Positions 49,766 to 57,662 of a DNA stretch of 64,000 nucleotides are shown here, in pieces; the first letter of the stretch is position 1, and the number at the start of each line of letters is the position of its first letter. A program made the translations under genes and the position numbers. The notes below the pieces were generated by a model. That model made no database searches. It saw nothing but the letters and a program-made list of their open reading frames with translations, and was not told where the DNA came from. Location of the stretch: positions 387 to 64,386 of the forward strand of contig PLBO01000082.1 in NCBI GenBank assembly GCA_003134555.1, read 5' to 3'. The stretch comes from Actinomycetota bacterium. GTDB taxonomy: Bacteria; Actinomycetota; Acidimicrobiia; IMCC26256; PALSA-610.

Positions 49766-50596
49766 ATGCCAAGCAATCCGCACCAATACTATGACTCCTT
49801 TGCCGACGAGATTCTCGCAAAGTTTCAGCGCATTAGTCAGTTAGTCGGCCATGGTCCTACGACTGGCGACTACCACGAGGAGATCTTGCGGGTGGTGTTG
49901 CGGAACTTCCTCTCTAAACGGTTTTCCGTCAAGAAAGGCTTCGTTTACAAGAATGAAGGCGAAGTTAGCTCACAGGTCGACATCCTTATAGTGGACGAGT
50001 ACCAAGCGAGCGCCTACATATACCAAGACGGCGACTTTGCAATTGTCAGGCCACGTGCGGTCGTCGCCGCGATCGAGGTGAAGACCACCCTCAGGGCTGG
50101 TGACTTTGATGTAGCGCTGGCGAACATCGCCTCCGTGAAGCGACTTACTGAGCGGCCGAACGATATATGCGGAATGATCTTCGGATACGACGGTGCGAAT
50201 CCGCGCCCGTCAACATTGGACACCTGGTTTCAGCGTGAATCGGCTGTCGCACTGAAGGACACCCCTCTCCTCGGACCAACCTTGTTCGCGTTCTTCCGGC
50301 ACGGCGTCCTTCTCCAGCGATACAACCCAGCCAACAGCACGATCGACGACGGGACCAACTACCACGTCTCGCAGCATTTCTCCGTGGTCGATCCGCTTCC
50401 GGATCCTGTTGGTGAAGGCTGGCAACTGAGAGTCATTCTGGCTGTCATCTACGCCGTTTGCGAACGGCAAGAAATGAACCGGACTCACACGTTTTCTGGT
50501 TATAGCGATGCAAACGAGCTTCTAAAGTTTTCAGGTGCAGTTGTTTCCCAAGATAGCTATGAGCTCGGCGTCGGATCTCGGCCACACAGTCCGTGA
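49766..50596 (+). CDS. DUF6602-like nuclease-fold protein
   Basis: This 276-residue protein matches the DUF6602 pattern: YYDSFADEILAKFQRISQLVGHG at the N-terminus, HEEILRVVLRNFL, then VDILIVDEYQ (Asp72) and AAIEVKTTL (Glu104-x-Lys106). The D...ExK arrangement is a PD-(D/E)XK-like active site. Such proteins occur in defence islands, with unproven nuclease function. The ATG at 49766 is chosen at the conserved start; an upstream in-frame start at 49658 has no support. Confidence 0.7.
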   Translation: MPSNPHQYYDSFADEILAKFQRISQLVGHGPTTGDYHEEILRVVLRNFLSKRFSVKKGFVYKNEGEVSSQVDILIVDEYQASAYIYQDGDFAIVRPRAVVAAIEVKTTLRAGDFDVALANIASVKRLTERPNDICGMIFGYDGANPRPSTLDTWFQRESAVALKDTPLLGPTLFAFFRHGVLLQRYNPANSTIDDGTNYHVSQHFSVVDPLPDPVGEGWQLRVILAVIYAVCERQEMNRTHTFSGYSDANELLKFSGAVVSQDSYELGVGSRPHSP

Positions 50597-50636
50597 TTCG
50601 CCGGCATTGCTGATTGTCCATGACCGCCGCGTCGAC

Positions 50637-51053
50637 CTACCGTCCATGAGTGTCACGTCTCGGGACACCGGCTTTGCGAAACGTGCCCCAGACCGTGGAC
50701 GGATGAACGCCGAAGTGTTGACCGAGTTTGGCGAGGGACCAGCCTTTTTCGTAGAGCTGGCGGGCTTCGTCGAGGTGCTCGAGGATGAGGTTGCGGCGTC
50801 TTGGAAGACCGGCGCGACGGATGTGTTCCATGACGGTGGTGCGTGCAATACCGAAGTCGTTGGCTACCCGATCGATCGGGGTGCCACTGCAGTAGTGGGC
50901 GAGTAGTTCGCGCACTTGCTGCTCGTTCAAGCGATGCTGGATTTGGCGCGATCGGGTAGGCCGAGCGGGTGGTTGATCACGCCCCTGACCAGCGAGAATG
51001 CCCTGAAATCGTGTTACGATGTCTTGGTTGGAGTAGCGGCCGAGGAGCTCCAC
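50637..51053 (-). CDS. Two-HTH DNA-binding protein, intact copy A
   Basis: This 138-residue protein has two helix-turn-helix units: LNEQQVRELLAHYCSG followed by RVANDFGIARTTVMEHIRRAGLP, and LYEKGWSLAKLGQHFGVHPSTVWGTFRKAGVP. The family accompanies recombinases in many actinobacterial elements. A GTG start (VELLGRYSNQ) is used. It sits at the island's right end next to the chromosomal DHFR-like gene. Two decayed copies lie at 48851 and 44738 in the same orientation. Confidence 0.8.
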   Translation of the reverse strand: MELLGRYSNQDIVTRFQGILAGQGRDQPPARPTRSRQIQHRLNEQQVRELLAHYCSGTPIDRVANDFGIARTTVMEHIRRAGLPRRRNLILEHLDEARQLYEKGWSLAKLGQHFGVHPSTVWGTFRKAGVPRRDTHGR

Positions 51054-51065
51054 CCACTCGATGGG

Positions 51066-51665
51066 TTAGTTGATCCTGTAGACGATGTGGGTGGCCAGCG
51101 GCGACGTGGCCACCTCGACGGGCTCTGCATTCAGGTCCGACACGCTGTCGAACATCCGCTCGCCGCTTCCGAGCACGACCGGGATGATGTCGAGCACGAG
51201 CTCATTGAGGCAGCCGGCCCGGAACGCTTGGCGGACGGCGCTCGCACCTCCCGCTACGTCGATCGGTCGGTCGCCGGCCGCTTTGGTCGCCGCCGCCAAG
51301 GCGGCGTCGAAGCTGTCGACGAAGTTGAAGACCGTGCCGCCCTCCATCTCGATCGCGTCGTGCGGATGATGAGTGAGTACGAACACCGGGGCGTGGTATG
51401 GCGGCTCGGGGCCCCACCAGCCGCGCCAATCGGAGTTGCCCCACTCACCGCGAACCGGGCCGAACATGTTGCGGCCCATGATGTACGCGCCGCGGGGCCC
51501 GAGTAGCCGCTGCGTGAAGGCCTCGTCGATCGGATGCTTGGGATCGTTGAGGTGCCAGCGGTGAAGCTTGATCCCGTCGACGCCGATCGGGTTGTCCTCG
51601 CTCTGGTCGGGTCCGGCCACGAACCCGTCGAGGGAGATGGACATGTGACTCGTGACGAAGGGCAT
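51066..51665 (-). CDS. Dihydrofolate-reductase-like protein (RibD C-terminal family)
   Basis: This 199-residue protein begins PFVTSHMSISLDGFVAGPDQSEDNP and continues with GAYIMGRNMFG, PVFVLTHHPHDAIEMEGGTVF, VAGGASAVRQAFRAG and DIIPVVLGSGERMFD. These are the signatures of the RibD_C/YyaP reductase family. The ATG at 51665 has GGAGG ten bases upstream. It probably uses NADPH on an unknown substrate. It is the first clearly chromosomal gene right of the island. Confidence 0.9.
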   Translation of the reverse strand: MPFVTSHMSISLDGFVAGPDQSEDNPIGVDGIKLHRWHLNDPKHPIDEAFTQRLLGPRGAYIMGRNMFGPVRGEWGNSDWRGWWGPEPPYHAPVFVLTHHPHDAIEMEGGTVFNFVDSFDAALAAATKAAGDRPIDVAGGASAVRQAFRAGCLNELVLDIIPVVLGSGERMFDSVSDLNAEPVEVATSPLATHIVYRIN

Positions 51666-51767
51666 GCTGCTCCAACCTCCTCGGCTCGCCTGTAGTCGTC
51701 TGTGCAACGTATGCGTCCGCAAACTCATGCGAAGCGCCTCCTCGAACGGCTGGCACAATCAGGGGTC

Positions 51768-52496
51768 ATGCGTGGGATGGACGGTGAACGAACGAGGCCA
51801 GGTTGGCTGCTCGACGAACTGGCGAGCGCCGGGCGCGAGAACCTCGATCACGCCCATGTCGAGCGATACGACGGGAAGATGGACGCGCGCGCGGCCGAGG
51901 AGGTCGAGCTCTTGCGCTCGTGGGGACTCGACACGTCATCGGTTGTAGTGGATCTCGGGTGCGGTACGGGTCAGTTCGCACTGGCCGCCGCCTCTTTGTG
52001 TCGCCGCGTGGTGGCCGTTGACGTGTCACCTCTGATGCGCGCGAGGCTGCGCCTCAAGCGTGATCAAGCTGACATCAAGAACGTCGAGATCGCCGATGCC
52101 GGGTTCCTCACCTACAACCACGCGCCGGACCCAGCCGACATCGTCTACTCCCGCTACGCGCTTCACCACCTGCCTGACTTCTGGAAGGTGATGGCGCTGC
52201 GCCGCGTACGGGCCATGCTGCGGCCGGGCGGCATCTTCCGGCTGTGGGACGTCGCGTACCACTTCAGCCCCGGCGAGGCGGATGAACGCGTCGAGGCATG
52301 GTGTGCACCGCACGGCGACGAGGTCGACGGTGACTGGGCTCGCTGGGAGATGGAAGAGCACGTGCGCGACGAGCACTCAACCTTCACGTGGCTGCTCGAG
52401 CCGATGTTCGAGCGGACCGGGTTCAGCATCGAGGCCGCCGACTACTCCGACGACGGGTTCGACGCTCGCTACCTGCTGCGCGCCACGTCGCCGTAG
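51768..52496 (+). CDS. Class I SAM-dependent methyltransferase
   Basis: This 242-residue methyltransferase has motif I VVVDLGCGTGQFALAAA, motif II VAVDVSPLMRARL, a YSRYALHHLPDFWKV segment and LRPGGIFRLWDVAYHF. This is typical of ubiquinone/menaquinone-type or small-molecule methylases. The ATG at 51768 (MRGMDGERTRPG) is preferred over the 51702 frame start, which overlaps the divergent gene's promoter. The substrate is unknown. Confidence 0.9.
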   Translation: MRGMDGERTRPGWLLDELASAGRENLDHAHVERYDGKMDARAAEEVELLRSWGLDTSSVVVDLGCGTGQFALAAASLCRRVVAVDVSPLMRARLRLKRDQADIKNVEIADAGFLTYNHAPDPADIVYSRYALHHLPDFWKVMALRRVRAMLRPGGIFRLWDVAYHFSPGEADERVEAWCAPHGDEVDGDWARWEMEEHVRDEHSTFTWLLEPMFERTGFSIEAADYSDDGFDARYLLRATSP

Positions 52497-52512
52497 GTCC
52501 GGAGTGTGCCGT

Positions 52513-52947
52513 TCAGCGGCGATACGTGCCGACGAGTGTGCTCTGCGCGATCGTTGCATCCTTGATCTCCGCTCGGGTCTGCACGTCCTTGTTCAGGGCG
52601 TACACCGTGAAGCGGTAGTGGTGCGGGTCGCTGCCCTCCGGCGGGCACGGACCCCGCCACTCGGGGTCTTGGCGCGCAGCTTCCGGAACCGGGGGCACCG
52701 AACCGTCGGTCGGCGGCAGGCCGAGCACGAGCCAGTGCAGGAATCCCCCGGGGAGTGGCGCGTCGGGATCGTGGACCTCGAGCGCGACGCTGGTTGCCTC
52801 AGCCGGAATCCCGCTCCACGCGACGGGCACCACCGCGCTGCCGCCGTCGCAGGAGTACTGACGCGGGATCGGTTGGTTGTTCTCGAACGCGGTGCTGGTC
52901 ACGACGATCTTGGGCGCGGCGATAGTCATGGTCGTGGTTGTACCCAC
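52513..52947 (-). CDS. YbhB/YbcL (PEBP-family) protein, probable lipoprotein
   Basis: The first ATG gives 144 residues containing the PEBP core: FENNQPIPRQYSCDGG, VHDPDAPLPGGFLHWLVLGLPP, then GPCPPEGSDPHHYRFTVYAL. Upstream in the same frame, without a stop, is a hydrophobic segment ending in a lipobox (FALTAC, then GGDDNSQTSTT). That looks like a lipoprotein signal peptide, but the only start there would be a rare ATT at 53046. If used, the CDS is 52513-53046 and the protein is exported. Confidence 0.8.
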   Translation of the reverse strand: MGTTTTMTIAAPKIVVTSTAFENNQPIPRQYSCDGGSAVVPVAWSGIPAEATSVALEVHDPDAPLPGGFLHWLVLGLPPTDGSVPPVPEAARQDPEWRGPCPPEGSDPHHYRFTVYALNKDVQTRAEIKDATIAQSTLVGTYRR

Positions 52948-53058
52948 TGCCGCCCGTGCCGATGTCGTGGAGGTTTGTGAGTTGTCGTCGCCGCCGCACG
53001 CGGTCAGCGCGAACAGGGCGACTGCGACCAGCGCAAAGTGAGGAATGGCGCGCGCAGG

Positions 53059-53511
53059 TCACGCGGTGCCGAGCGCCTCTTTGGTCTCTTGCCACTCGGT
53101 GAGCATCGTGCCGAAGTGTGCCGGGTTGTAGATGTCTTCTTCGCGTGACCACTGACCTTTTCCGGCGTAGTCGATCATCGACCAGTTGGTCGTCGAATAC
53201 TCGCGCTCGTCACCAAGATCGGGCATGTGCGTTCGGGCACAGAAGATCACGCGTCCGTTCTCCTCATCGAAGAGCACCCAATCGTGGCTGTAAGTCATCT
53301 GGTCGTTCGGATTCGTCGTCATCAGCGGAACGATCCATCGGCGGACCGCCTCCCGGCCGAGCATCTCGCCGAAAACATGCTCGATGTAGGTGCATTCCGT
53401 CGTGAACAGGTCGGCGAACGCGTTGTAGTCGGCGGACGCCGCACAGTCGTCCGAGACGCGCGAGAAGTGTTCGTATGCACTCTGTAACTCGCGGAACGAG
53501 TACTTGGTCAT
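53059..53511 (-). CDS. SnoaL-like / NTF2-fold protein
   Basis: This 150-residue protein has the NTF2/SnoaL pattern ADYNAFADLFTTECTYIEHVFGEMLGREAVRRWI, MTYSHDWVLFDEENGRVIFCA and STTNWSMIDYAGKGQWSREEDIYNP, ending in a helical tail. The fold hosts cyclases and isomerases, and the exact activity is unknown. It is co-directional with the PEBP gene and lies 37 bp downstream of the P450 gene. Confidence 0.85.
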   Translation of the reverse strand: MTKYSFRELQSAYEHFSRVSDDCAASADYNAFADLFTTECTYIEHVFGEMLGREAVRRWIVPLMTTNPNDQMTYSHDWVLFDEENGRVIFCARTHMPDLGDEREYSTTNWSMIDYAGKGQWSREEDIYNPAHFGTMLTEWQETKEALGTA

Positions 53512-53548
53512 CTCGATTCCTCAGTTCTGTCGGAAACGTCGTGCATGT

Positions 53549-54787
53549 TCAAGAGACAGTGTTCGAGTGATCCCATATGACCGGCAGGCTCGTTGGGTTG
53601 CGAAAGAGGCTGTCTCCTTGGATGTGCGCGTCTGATTTCACGGCCGCTTCCTGATCGAGGCGAAGACCCGGGAGCCGGTCAAACAGCGCGTTGAGCGCGA
53701 CCCGAGTTTCCAGACGAGCGAGGTGCATCCCGAGGCAGAGATGGGGTCCAGTTCCGAATGACATGTGCTGGTGTGCGTTTCGGAAGACGTCGAACGTCTC
53801 CGGGTCGTCATACACATCGGGGTCCCGGTTCGCCGACGCGACCATCGCCGTCACGACCGTGTCCTTCGGGATCGCGACACCGGAGAGTTCCGTTGGGCGG
53901 GTCGTGATCCGCGCGGTGAGCAAGATCGGCGACTCGTAGCGAAGTCCTTCCTCGATGGCTTGCGGGATGAGGGACCTGTCGGCGCGGACCGCGTCGAGCT
54001 GTTCGGGATGAGTGAGCAGCAAATAGAGGAGGTTGCCGCTGGACCGATAGGTCGTCTCGATCCCGGCGGGCAGCAGCATCCGCAAGAACGAGTAGATCTC
54101 TTCGTCGTCGAGCCGCTCGCCGTCGAGCTCGGCGGTCACCAAGTCGGTGATCAGATCATCGCGGGGGGCTACTCGCCGTTCGTTGACGATCTGTTCGAGG
54201 TATTCACGTAGCTCGTTCGAGCATCGCACCGCGCTGTCCCAGTCGCGAAAGACGGTGATGATGCCGACTGCCCACTGCTGGAACTGCTGGTAGTCCGCCT
54301 CGGGTAGCCCGAGCACGCCGGAGATCACCTTCGCGGGAAACCCGAACGTGTACTCGGTCGCAAGGTCCACGTGGGCGTGGTCAACGAACTGGTCGATCAA
54401 CTCGTCGACGACTCGACCAACGAGAGACTCCTCCCACCGCGCCAGTGTCCGCTGCCGGAACGCCACCGAGACCAGCGCCCGGTGATGCTGATGCTCGGGA
54501 GCGTCCATGCCCACGATGATCTTGCGGCCCCACACCTCGCGCATCCCATCCGCGATAACTGCCGATGAGAACGTCGCTCCGTCACGCAGAACACGAGTCA
54601 CGTCGTCATGGCGGTACACGACGTACGACGCCGGGGCACCCTCATAGATCGAGTCCCGGCGTAACACTGGAGACTGACGCCGCAGCCGTGCGAACTCCGG
54701 ATACGGGTCGCGAACCGCGCCGGGATCTACGGCATCGAGAAACCCGACCATACCGTCGCCCGACCTTCCAGAATCAGTTGGATCCAT
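53549..54787 (-). CDS. Cytochrome P450
   Basis: This 412-residue P450 (from ATG 54787, with GCGGGGA upstream) shows the I-helix region LRMLLPAGIETTYRSSG, the K-helix ExxR in IEEGLRYESPILL, and the heme loop MSFGTGPHLCLGMHLARLE with the Cys ligand. It lies at the start of the SnoaL/PEBP gene set. A redox partner is not encoded nearby. Substrate unknown. Confidence 0.92.
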   Translation of the reverse strand: MDPTDSGRSGDGMVGFLDAVDPGAVRDPYPEFARLRRQSPVLRRDSIYEGAPASYVVYRHDDVTRVLRDGATFSSAVIADGMREVWGRKIIVGMDAPEHQHHRALVSVAFRQRTLARWEESLVGRVVDELIDQFVDHAHVDLATEYTFGFPAKVISGVLGLPEADYQQFQQWAVGIITVFRDWDSAVRCSNELREYLEQIVNERRVAPRDDLITDLVTAELDGERLDDEEIYSFLRMLLPAGIETTYRSSGNLLYLLLTHPEQLDAVRADRSLIPQAIEEGLRYESPILLTARITTRPTELSGVAIPKDTVVTAMVASANRDPDVYDDPETFDVFRNAHQHMSFGTGPHLCLGMHLARLETRVALNALFDRLPGLRLDQEAAVKSDAHIQGDSLFRNPTSLPVIWDHSNTVS

Positions 54788-54924
54788 CGAGTCCCCGCTC
54801 ATCCACAACCGTACGACCGCGAGCCCCAAGAGCGCGCCGCGCATCCGCACAGACTGCTTCTGCTCGGGGACACTCTTGCCCAGCCGGGAGAGGTGGGAAG
54901 GAAGCCTCAGTTAGCATCACCGGC

Positions 54925-55155
54925 ATGGGCAGGTCCGGCCAGAAGCCTCGTAAGGGCAAAAAGCATCCCGAGCATCTCGCCAAGGTCGGCACTCCGGCCG
55001 AGAACGAGCGGCTGCAGCACGCCGAGCGCGAAGCGGTGCTGGAGAACATGGGCATTGGCGGAGCGAGCGGTTGGCTGCGCGTCGTCCTCTACAGCGTCGT
55101 TGCGCTCCTCGTCGTTGGCGCGATCTACGGTCTGCTGGTGCTCACCCTCCGCTGA
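54925..55155 (+). CDS. Small single-pass membrane protein
   Basis: This 76-residue protein has a Lys-rich N-terminus (SGQKPRKGKKHPEHLAK), a charged helix and a C-terminal transmembrane segment, GWLRVVLYSVVALLVVGAIY. The layout is typical of small actinobacterial membrane proteins near lipid or redox genes. Divergent from the P450 gene. Confidence 0.7.
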   Translation: MGRSGQKPRKGKKHPEHLAKVGTPAENERLQHAEREAVLENMGIGGASGWLRVVLYSVVALLVVGAIYGLLVLTLR

Positions 55156-55210
55156 CCGGCAGCGTCAACGAACCCAGTTTCACTGGCAGATATGGCGTCG
55201 CGGATCGCGG

Positions 55211-56056
55211 CTAAGGGCGAGGCCGATACCGCTGGGGACGCCCGATGCGCACATCCACGCCGGGCGAGTAGTGCGCGATCGGTTGTCCTTGGGGAGACGG
55301 AAGACCGGCCATGGTGATGAGTCGGTCATCGATGTCGATGGGGTCGGCGTGAAACAGTGGCCAAGGCGTGTGCCACGCACGTGCGAAACGAGTCCGATCA
55401 CCTGCGGCGCTGAACAACACCCAACGGGCCGTAAGGAAGTGGTCGCGGTCGTCAAGGCCCGAGGCGGTGAACGGGTCACCGATCCGAATGTGTATCCGGC
55501 TGCTGGCGGTCTGTGGGTCGGGCCATCGCCGTCGACACGTGTACGCGATCTCGCCGTCGCGCTCGTCGAGACGCATTCGCGACCAGAAGTATGGGAGCCG
55601 GTAGGTGGCGCGGGCGGTGATCACCGCGCCAAGACGTGCGGCGTCAAGCGAGAAGAACCAGATCCCCGACCTTCCCTCGTGATCGCGCACGTAGGTGCGG
55701 ACGTTGGTTTCGCAAAAGTGCGACACCCAGGTAATGCGATGACCGCTCCGAGTTGCGACCCGCATGAAGAACGGCACCACACCAACCCATGCGACACCGT
55801 CGAAGGTCTCGACGCGTAGCCAATCCGGCACGAGACGCTGGACGGTGTACGGATCGAACGACCAATGCAAGAAGGTCAGTCGCTCCCACCGCTGCGACAT
55901 GATCGGATGATCGATCGTGAACGGGCAATGCGCCGAGAAGGGACCATCGCGATCCGTTGACCATTCGTCGTCGGGTGTCACCTGATGAGCATGACCGCGA
56001 TCGTCGATCTTTGGCGCACCGGGCACGCCCTCAGCGGCAATTGGCACCGTCGTCAA
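55211..56056 (-). CDS. DUF2071-family protein
   Basis: This 281-residue protein has the DUF2071 (YqjF-like) pattern: MSQRWERLTFLHWSFDP, VQRLVPDWLRVETFDGVAWVGVVPFFM, CETNVRTYVRDHEGRSGIWFFSLDA, ending LPSPQGQPIAHYSPGVDVRIGRP. The function of the family is unknown. The start at 56056 gives a short leader before the conserved domain. It is in the P450 neighbourhood. Confidence 0.88.
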   Translation of the reverse strand: MTTVPIAAEGVPGAPKIDDRGHAHQVTPDDEWSTDRDGPFSAHCPFTIDHPIMSQRWERLTFLHWSFDPYTVQRLVPDWLRVETFDGVAWVGVVPFFMRVATRSGHRITWVSHFCETNVRTYVRDHEGRSGIWFFSLDAARLGAVITARATYRLPYFWSRMRLDERDGEIAYTCRRRWPDPQTASSRIHIRIGDPFTASGLDDRDHFLTARWVLFSAAGDRTRFARAWHTPWPLFHADPIDIDDRLITMAGLPSPQGQPIAHYSPGVDVRIGRPQRYRPRP

Positions 56057-56400
56057 CCGAGAACGCCCAAGGCGACAGGCAGTTCTGGCGAGCGTCAGCG
56101 CGGCGCTACGTATCGGAGGGCTGCGGTGGTGGCTGTTGGCCCGGACATGCTTTGCCGACGCCGATGTGCACGGTCTGCTCGCTGCCCCCGTTCTCCACCG
56201 TCACCGGACGCACGCAGGTGACCCGACCCAATATCCGCCGGCGAACGCGACCCACGGTTGATTTGGCTGGTTTGTAGGGTCACGTGGGTCGGCAGCGCCA
56301 CAACTCCGAGCACGACTGACAGGCCACGGTAGGGCGCGGGCGCCGAGTGGATTGCGTCGCTGCATGAGAGCGCGAGCGGGACTGTTAACGGCGGTCGTTG
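56057..56400. other. 344-bp intergenic stretch
   Basis: No frame with ribosome binding site or conserved motif is visible between the DUF2071 gene and the end of the second P450 gene. It contains the promoter of the DUF2071 gene by position. Confidence 0.4.
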
Positions 56401-57618
56401 TCAAGCGTTGAGTCGCACCGGTAGGTACTTGATGCCGTTGACGAAGTCGGATCGCATGCGCCGGTGCTGGCCGGCCGGCTCGACGTTTGGGAATCGGCGC
56501 AGGAACTCGCGCATCATGATCTTGATCTGAGCCCGCGCGAGGTTTGCGCCGAGACAGAAGTGGGAGCCTCCGCCGCCGAACGTGAGATGCTCGTTCGGCG
56601 AGCGGCGCGGATCGAACACGTTCGGGTCAATGAAATGGTCCGGATCACGATTGGCGGACGCGTAGAAGATGACGACTTTGTCTCCCGCCTTGATGGACTG
56701 GCCGCCGATCTCGGTGTCGCGCGTTGCAGTGCGACGGAAGTTATGGATCGACGAGCCCCAGCGGAGGAACTCTTCGGTGGCGGAACTCCACAAGTCGTCG
56801 TCGTCGATATTGGCGACGAGGTCGGCCTTGACGTCGGGTCGCTCCAACAGCGCTTGCAACGAATGTGCGATCAAGTTGCGGGTGGTCTCGTTGCCGGCGA
56901 CGACCAACGTGACGAAGAACATGTTGATCTCGTCCGAGGTCAGGCGGTCGCCGTCGACCTCGGCCATTACCAATGCCGTCATGATGTCGTCGCGCGGGTT
57001 CTCACGGCGGTCGGCGGCGATCGACTCGCAGAACGCGTAGATCTCAGCCGCGGCCATCTGGCCGTCCTCCTCGGACGTGCGGAAATCCTCGTCCTGGAAA
57101 CCGACGAGCCGGTTGCTCCAGTCGAAGATCCGATGCCGTTCCTCGTCGGGCACGCCGATCATCTCGCAGATCATCTGCAGTGGTAGTTCGGCCGCGACCT
57201 CCTCGACGAACTCGATCTGCTCTCGTCCCGCGACGGTCGCGACGATCGCCAGCCCGCGTTCTTGGATGCGATCGATGAGCCGGTTGATCATGCGCGGCGT
57301 GAATCCGGCGCTTACCAGCCGGCGGTAACGCGAGTGCTTGGGCGGATCCATGTTGAGGATCGTCATCCGCATAATCTCGAGCGTCTCGGGCGTCTGATCA
57401 GTGATGAAGGTCGAACCGAGCTCCGTCGAGAACGTCTCGTGGTCGCGGCTGATTGCGCGCACGTCGTCGTAGCGGGTCACTGCCCAGAATCCTTCGGATG
57501 CGGGGTGCTCGTGCCAGAAGACGGGCGCGTCGCGTCGCAGAAGATCGAACTGGTCGTAGGGAACCGACCGCGCCCAGGTGTCCTCGAGCAGATCGATGTG
57601 AGCCAGCGATTGTGTCAT
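56401..57618 (-). CDS. Cytochrome P450 (CYP125/CYP142-like)
   Basis: This 405-residue P450 has the I-helix VTLVVAGNETTRNLIAHSL, ExxR in EEFLRWGSS with the following IHNFRRTATRDTEIGG, and the heme loop LTFGGGGSHFCLGANLARAQ. These features are close to the actinobacterial CYP124/125/142 group that oxidises cholesterol and other branched substrates. The ATG at 57618 follows GGGAGA. Steroid chemistry is an inference from these motifs. Confidence 0.9.
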   Translation of the reverse strand: MTQSLAHIDLLEDTWARSVPYDQFDLLRRDAPVFWHEHPASEGFWAVTRYDDVRAISRDHETFSTELGSTFITDQTPETLEIMRMTILNMDPPKHSRYRRLVSAGFTPRMINRLIDRIQERGLAIVATVAGREQIEFVEEVAAELPLQMICEMIGVPDEERHRIFDWSNRLVGFQDEDFRTSEEDGQMAAAEIYAFCESIAADRRENPRDDIMTALVMAEVDGDRLTSDEINMFFVTLVVAGNETTRNLIAHSLQALLERPDVKADLVANIDDDDLWSSATEEFLRWGSSIHNFRRTATRDTEIGGQSIKAGDKVVIFYASANRDPDHFIDPNVFDPRRSPNEHLTFGGGGSHFCLGANLARAQIKIMMREFLRRFPNVEPAGQHRRMRSDFVNGIKYLPVRLNA

Positions 57619-57662
57619 CGCGTATCTCCCTGGTGACCTTGTGGTCGGTCGCGGTCGACGGA

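Larger units (their letters stand above)
20262..51053. mobile_element. tRNA-associated mobile and defence island (integrative element with accreted cassettes)
   Basis: The island runs from the tRNA-Ala gene to about 51.05 kb, where ordinary metabolic genes resume. The left arm holds the serine recombinase, Xre/ImmA switch, coupling ATPase, replication-relaxation protein, ArdA and an orphan methyltransferase. The right arm holds type I restriction, a five-gene ATPase/PRTase operon, OLD nuclease and other cargo. No relaxase gene was recognised, so it may be a mobilisable element rather than a self-transmissible one. No convincing second copy of the tRNA 3' end was found, so the right boundary is inferred from gene content. 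An integrase relic at 38.3 kb and HTH repeats suggest several insertion events. Confidence 0.75.

Noticed and set aside
20262..51053. CRISPR array in the defence island
   Set aside because: No regularly spaced short direct repeats seen; the repeated sequences are HTH gene copies and operators.
51046..51056. CTCCACC near 51050 as a match to the tRNA 3' end (possible attR)
   Set aside because: Only seven bases match, and the same heptamer occurs elsewhere; not enough to call a boundary, though the place is right.
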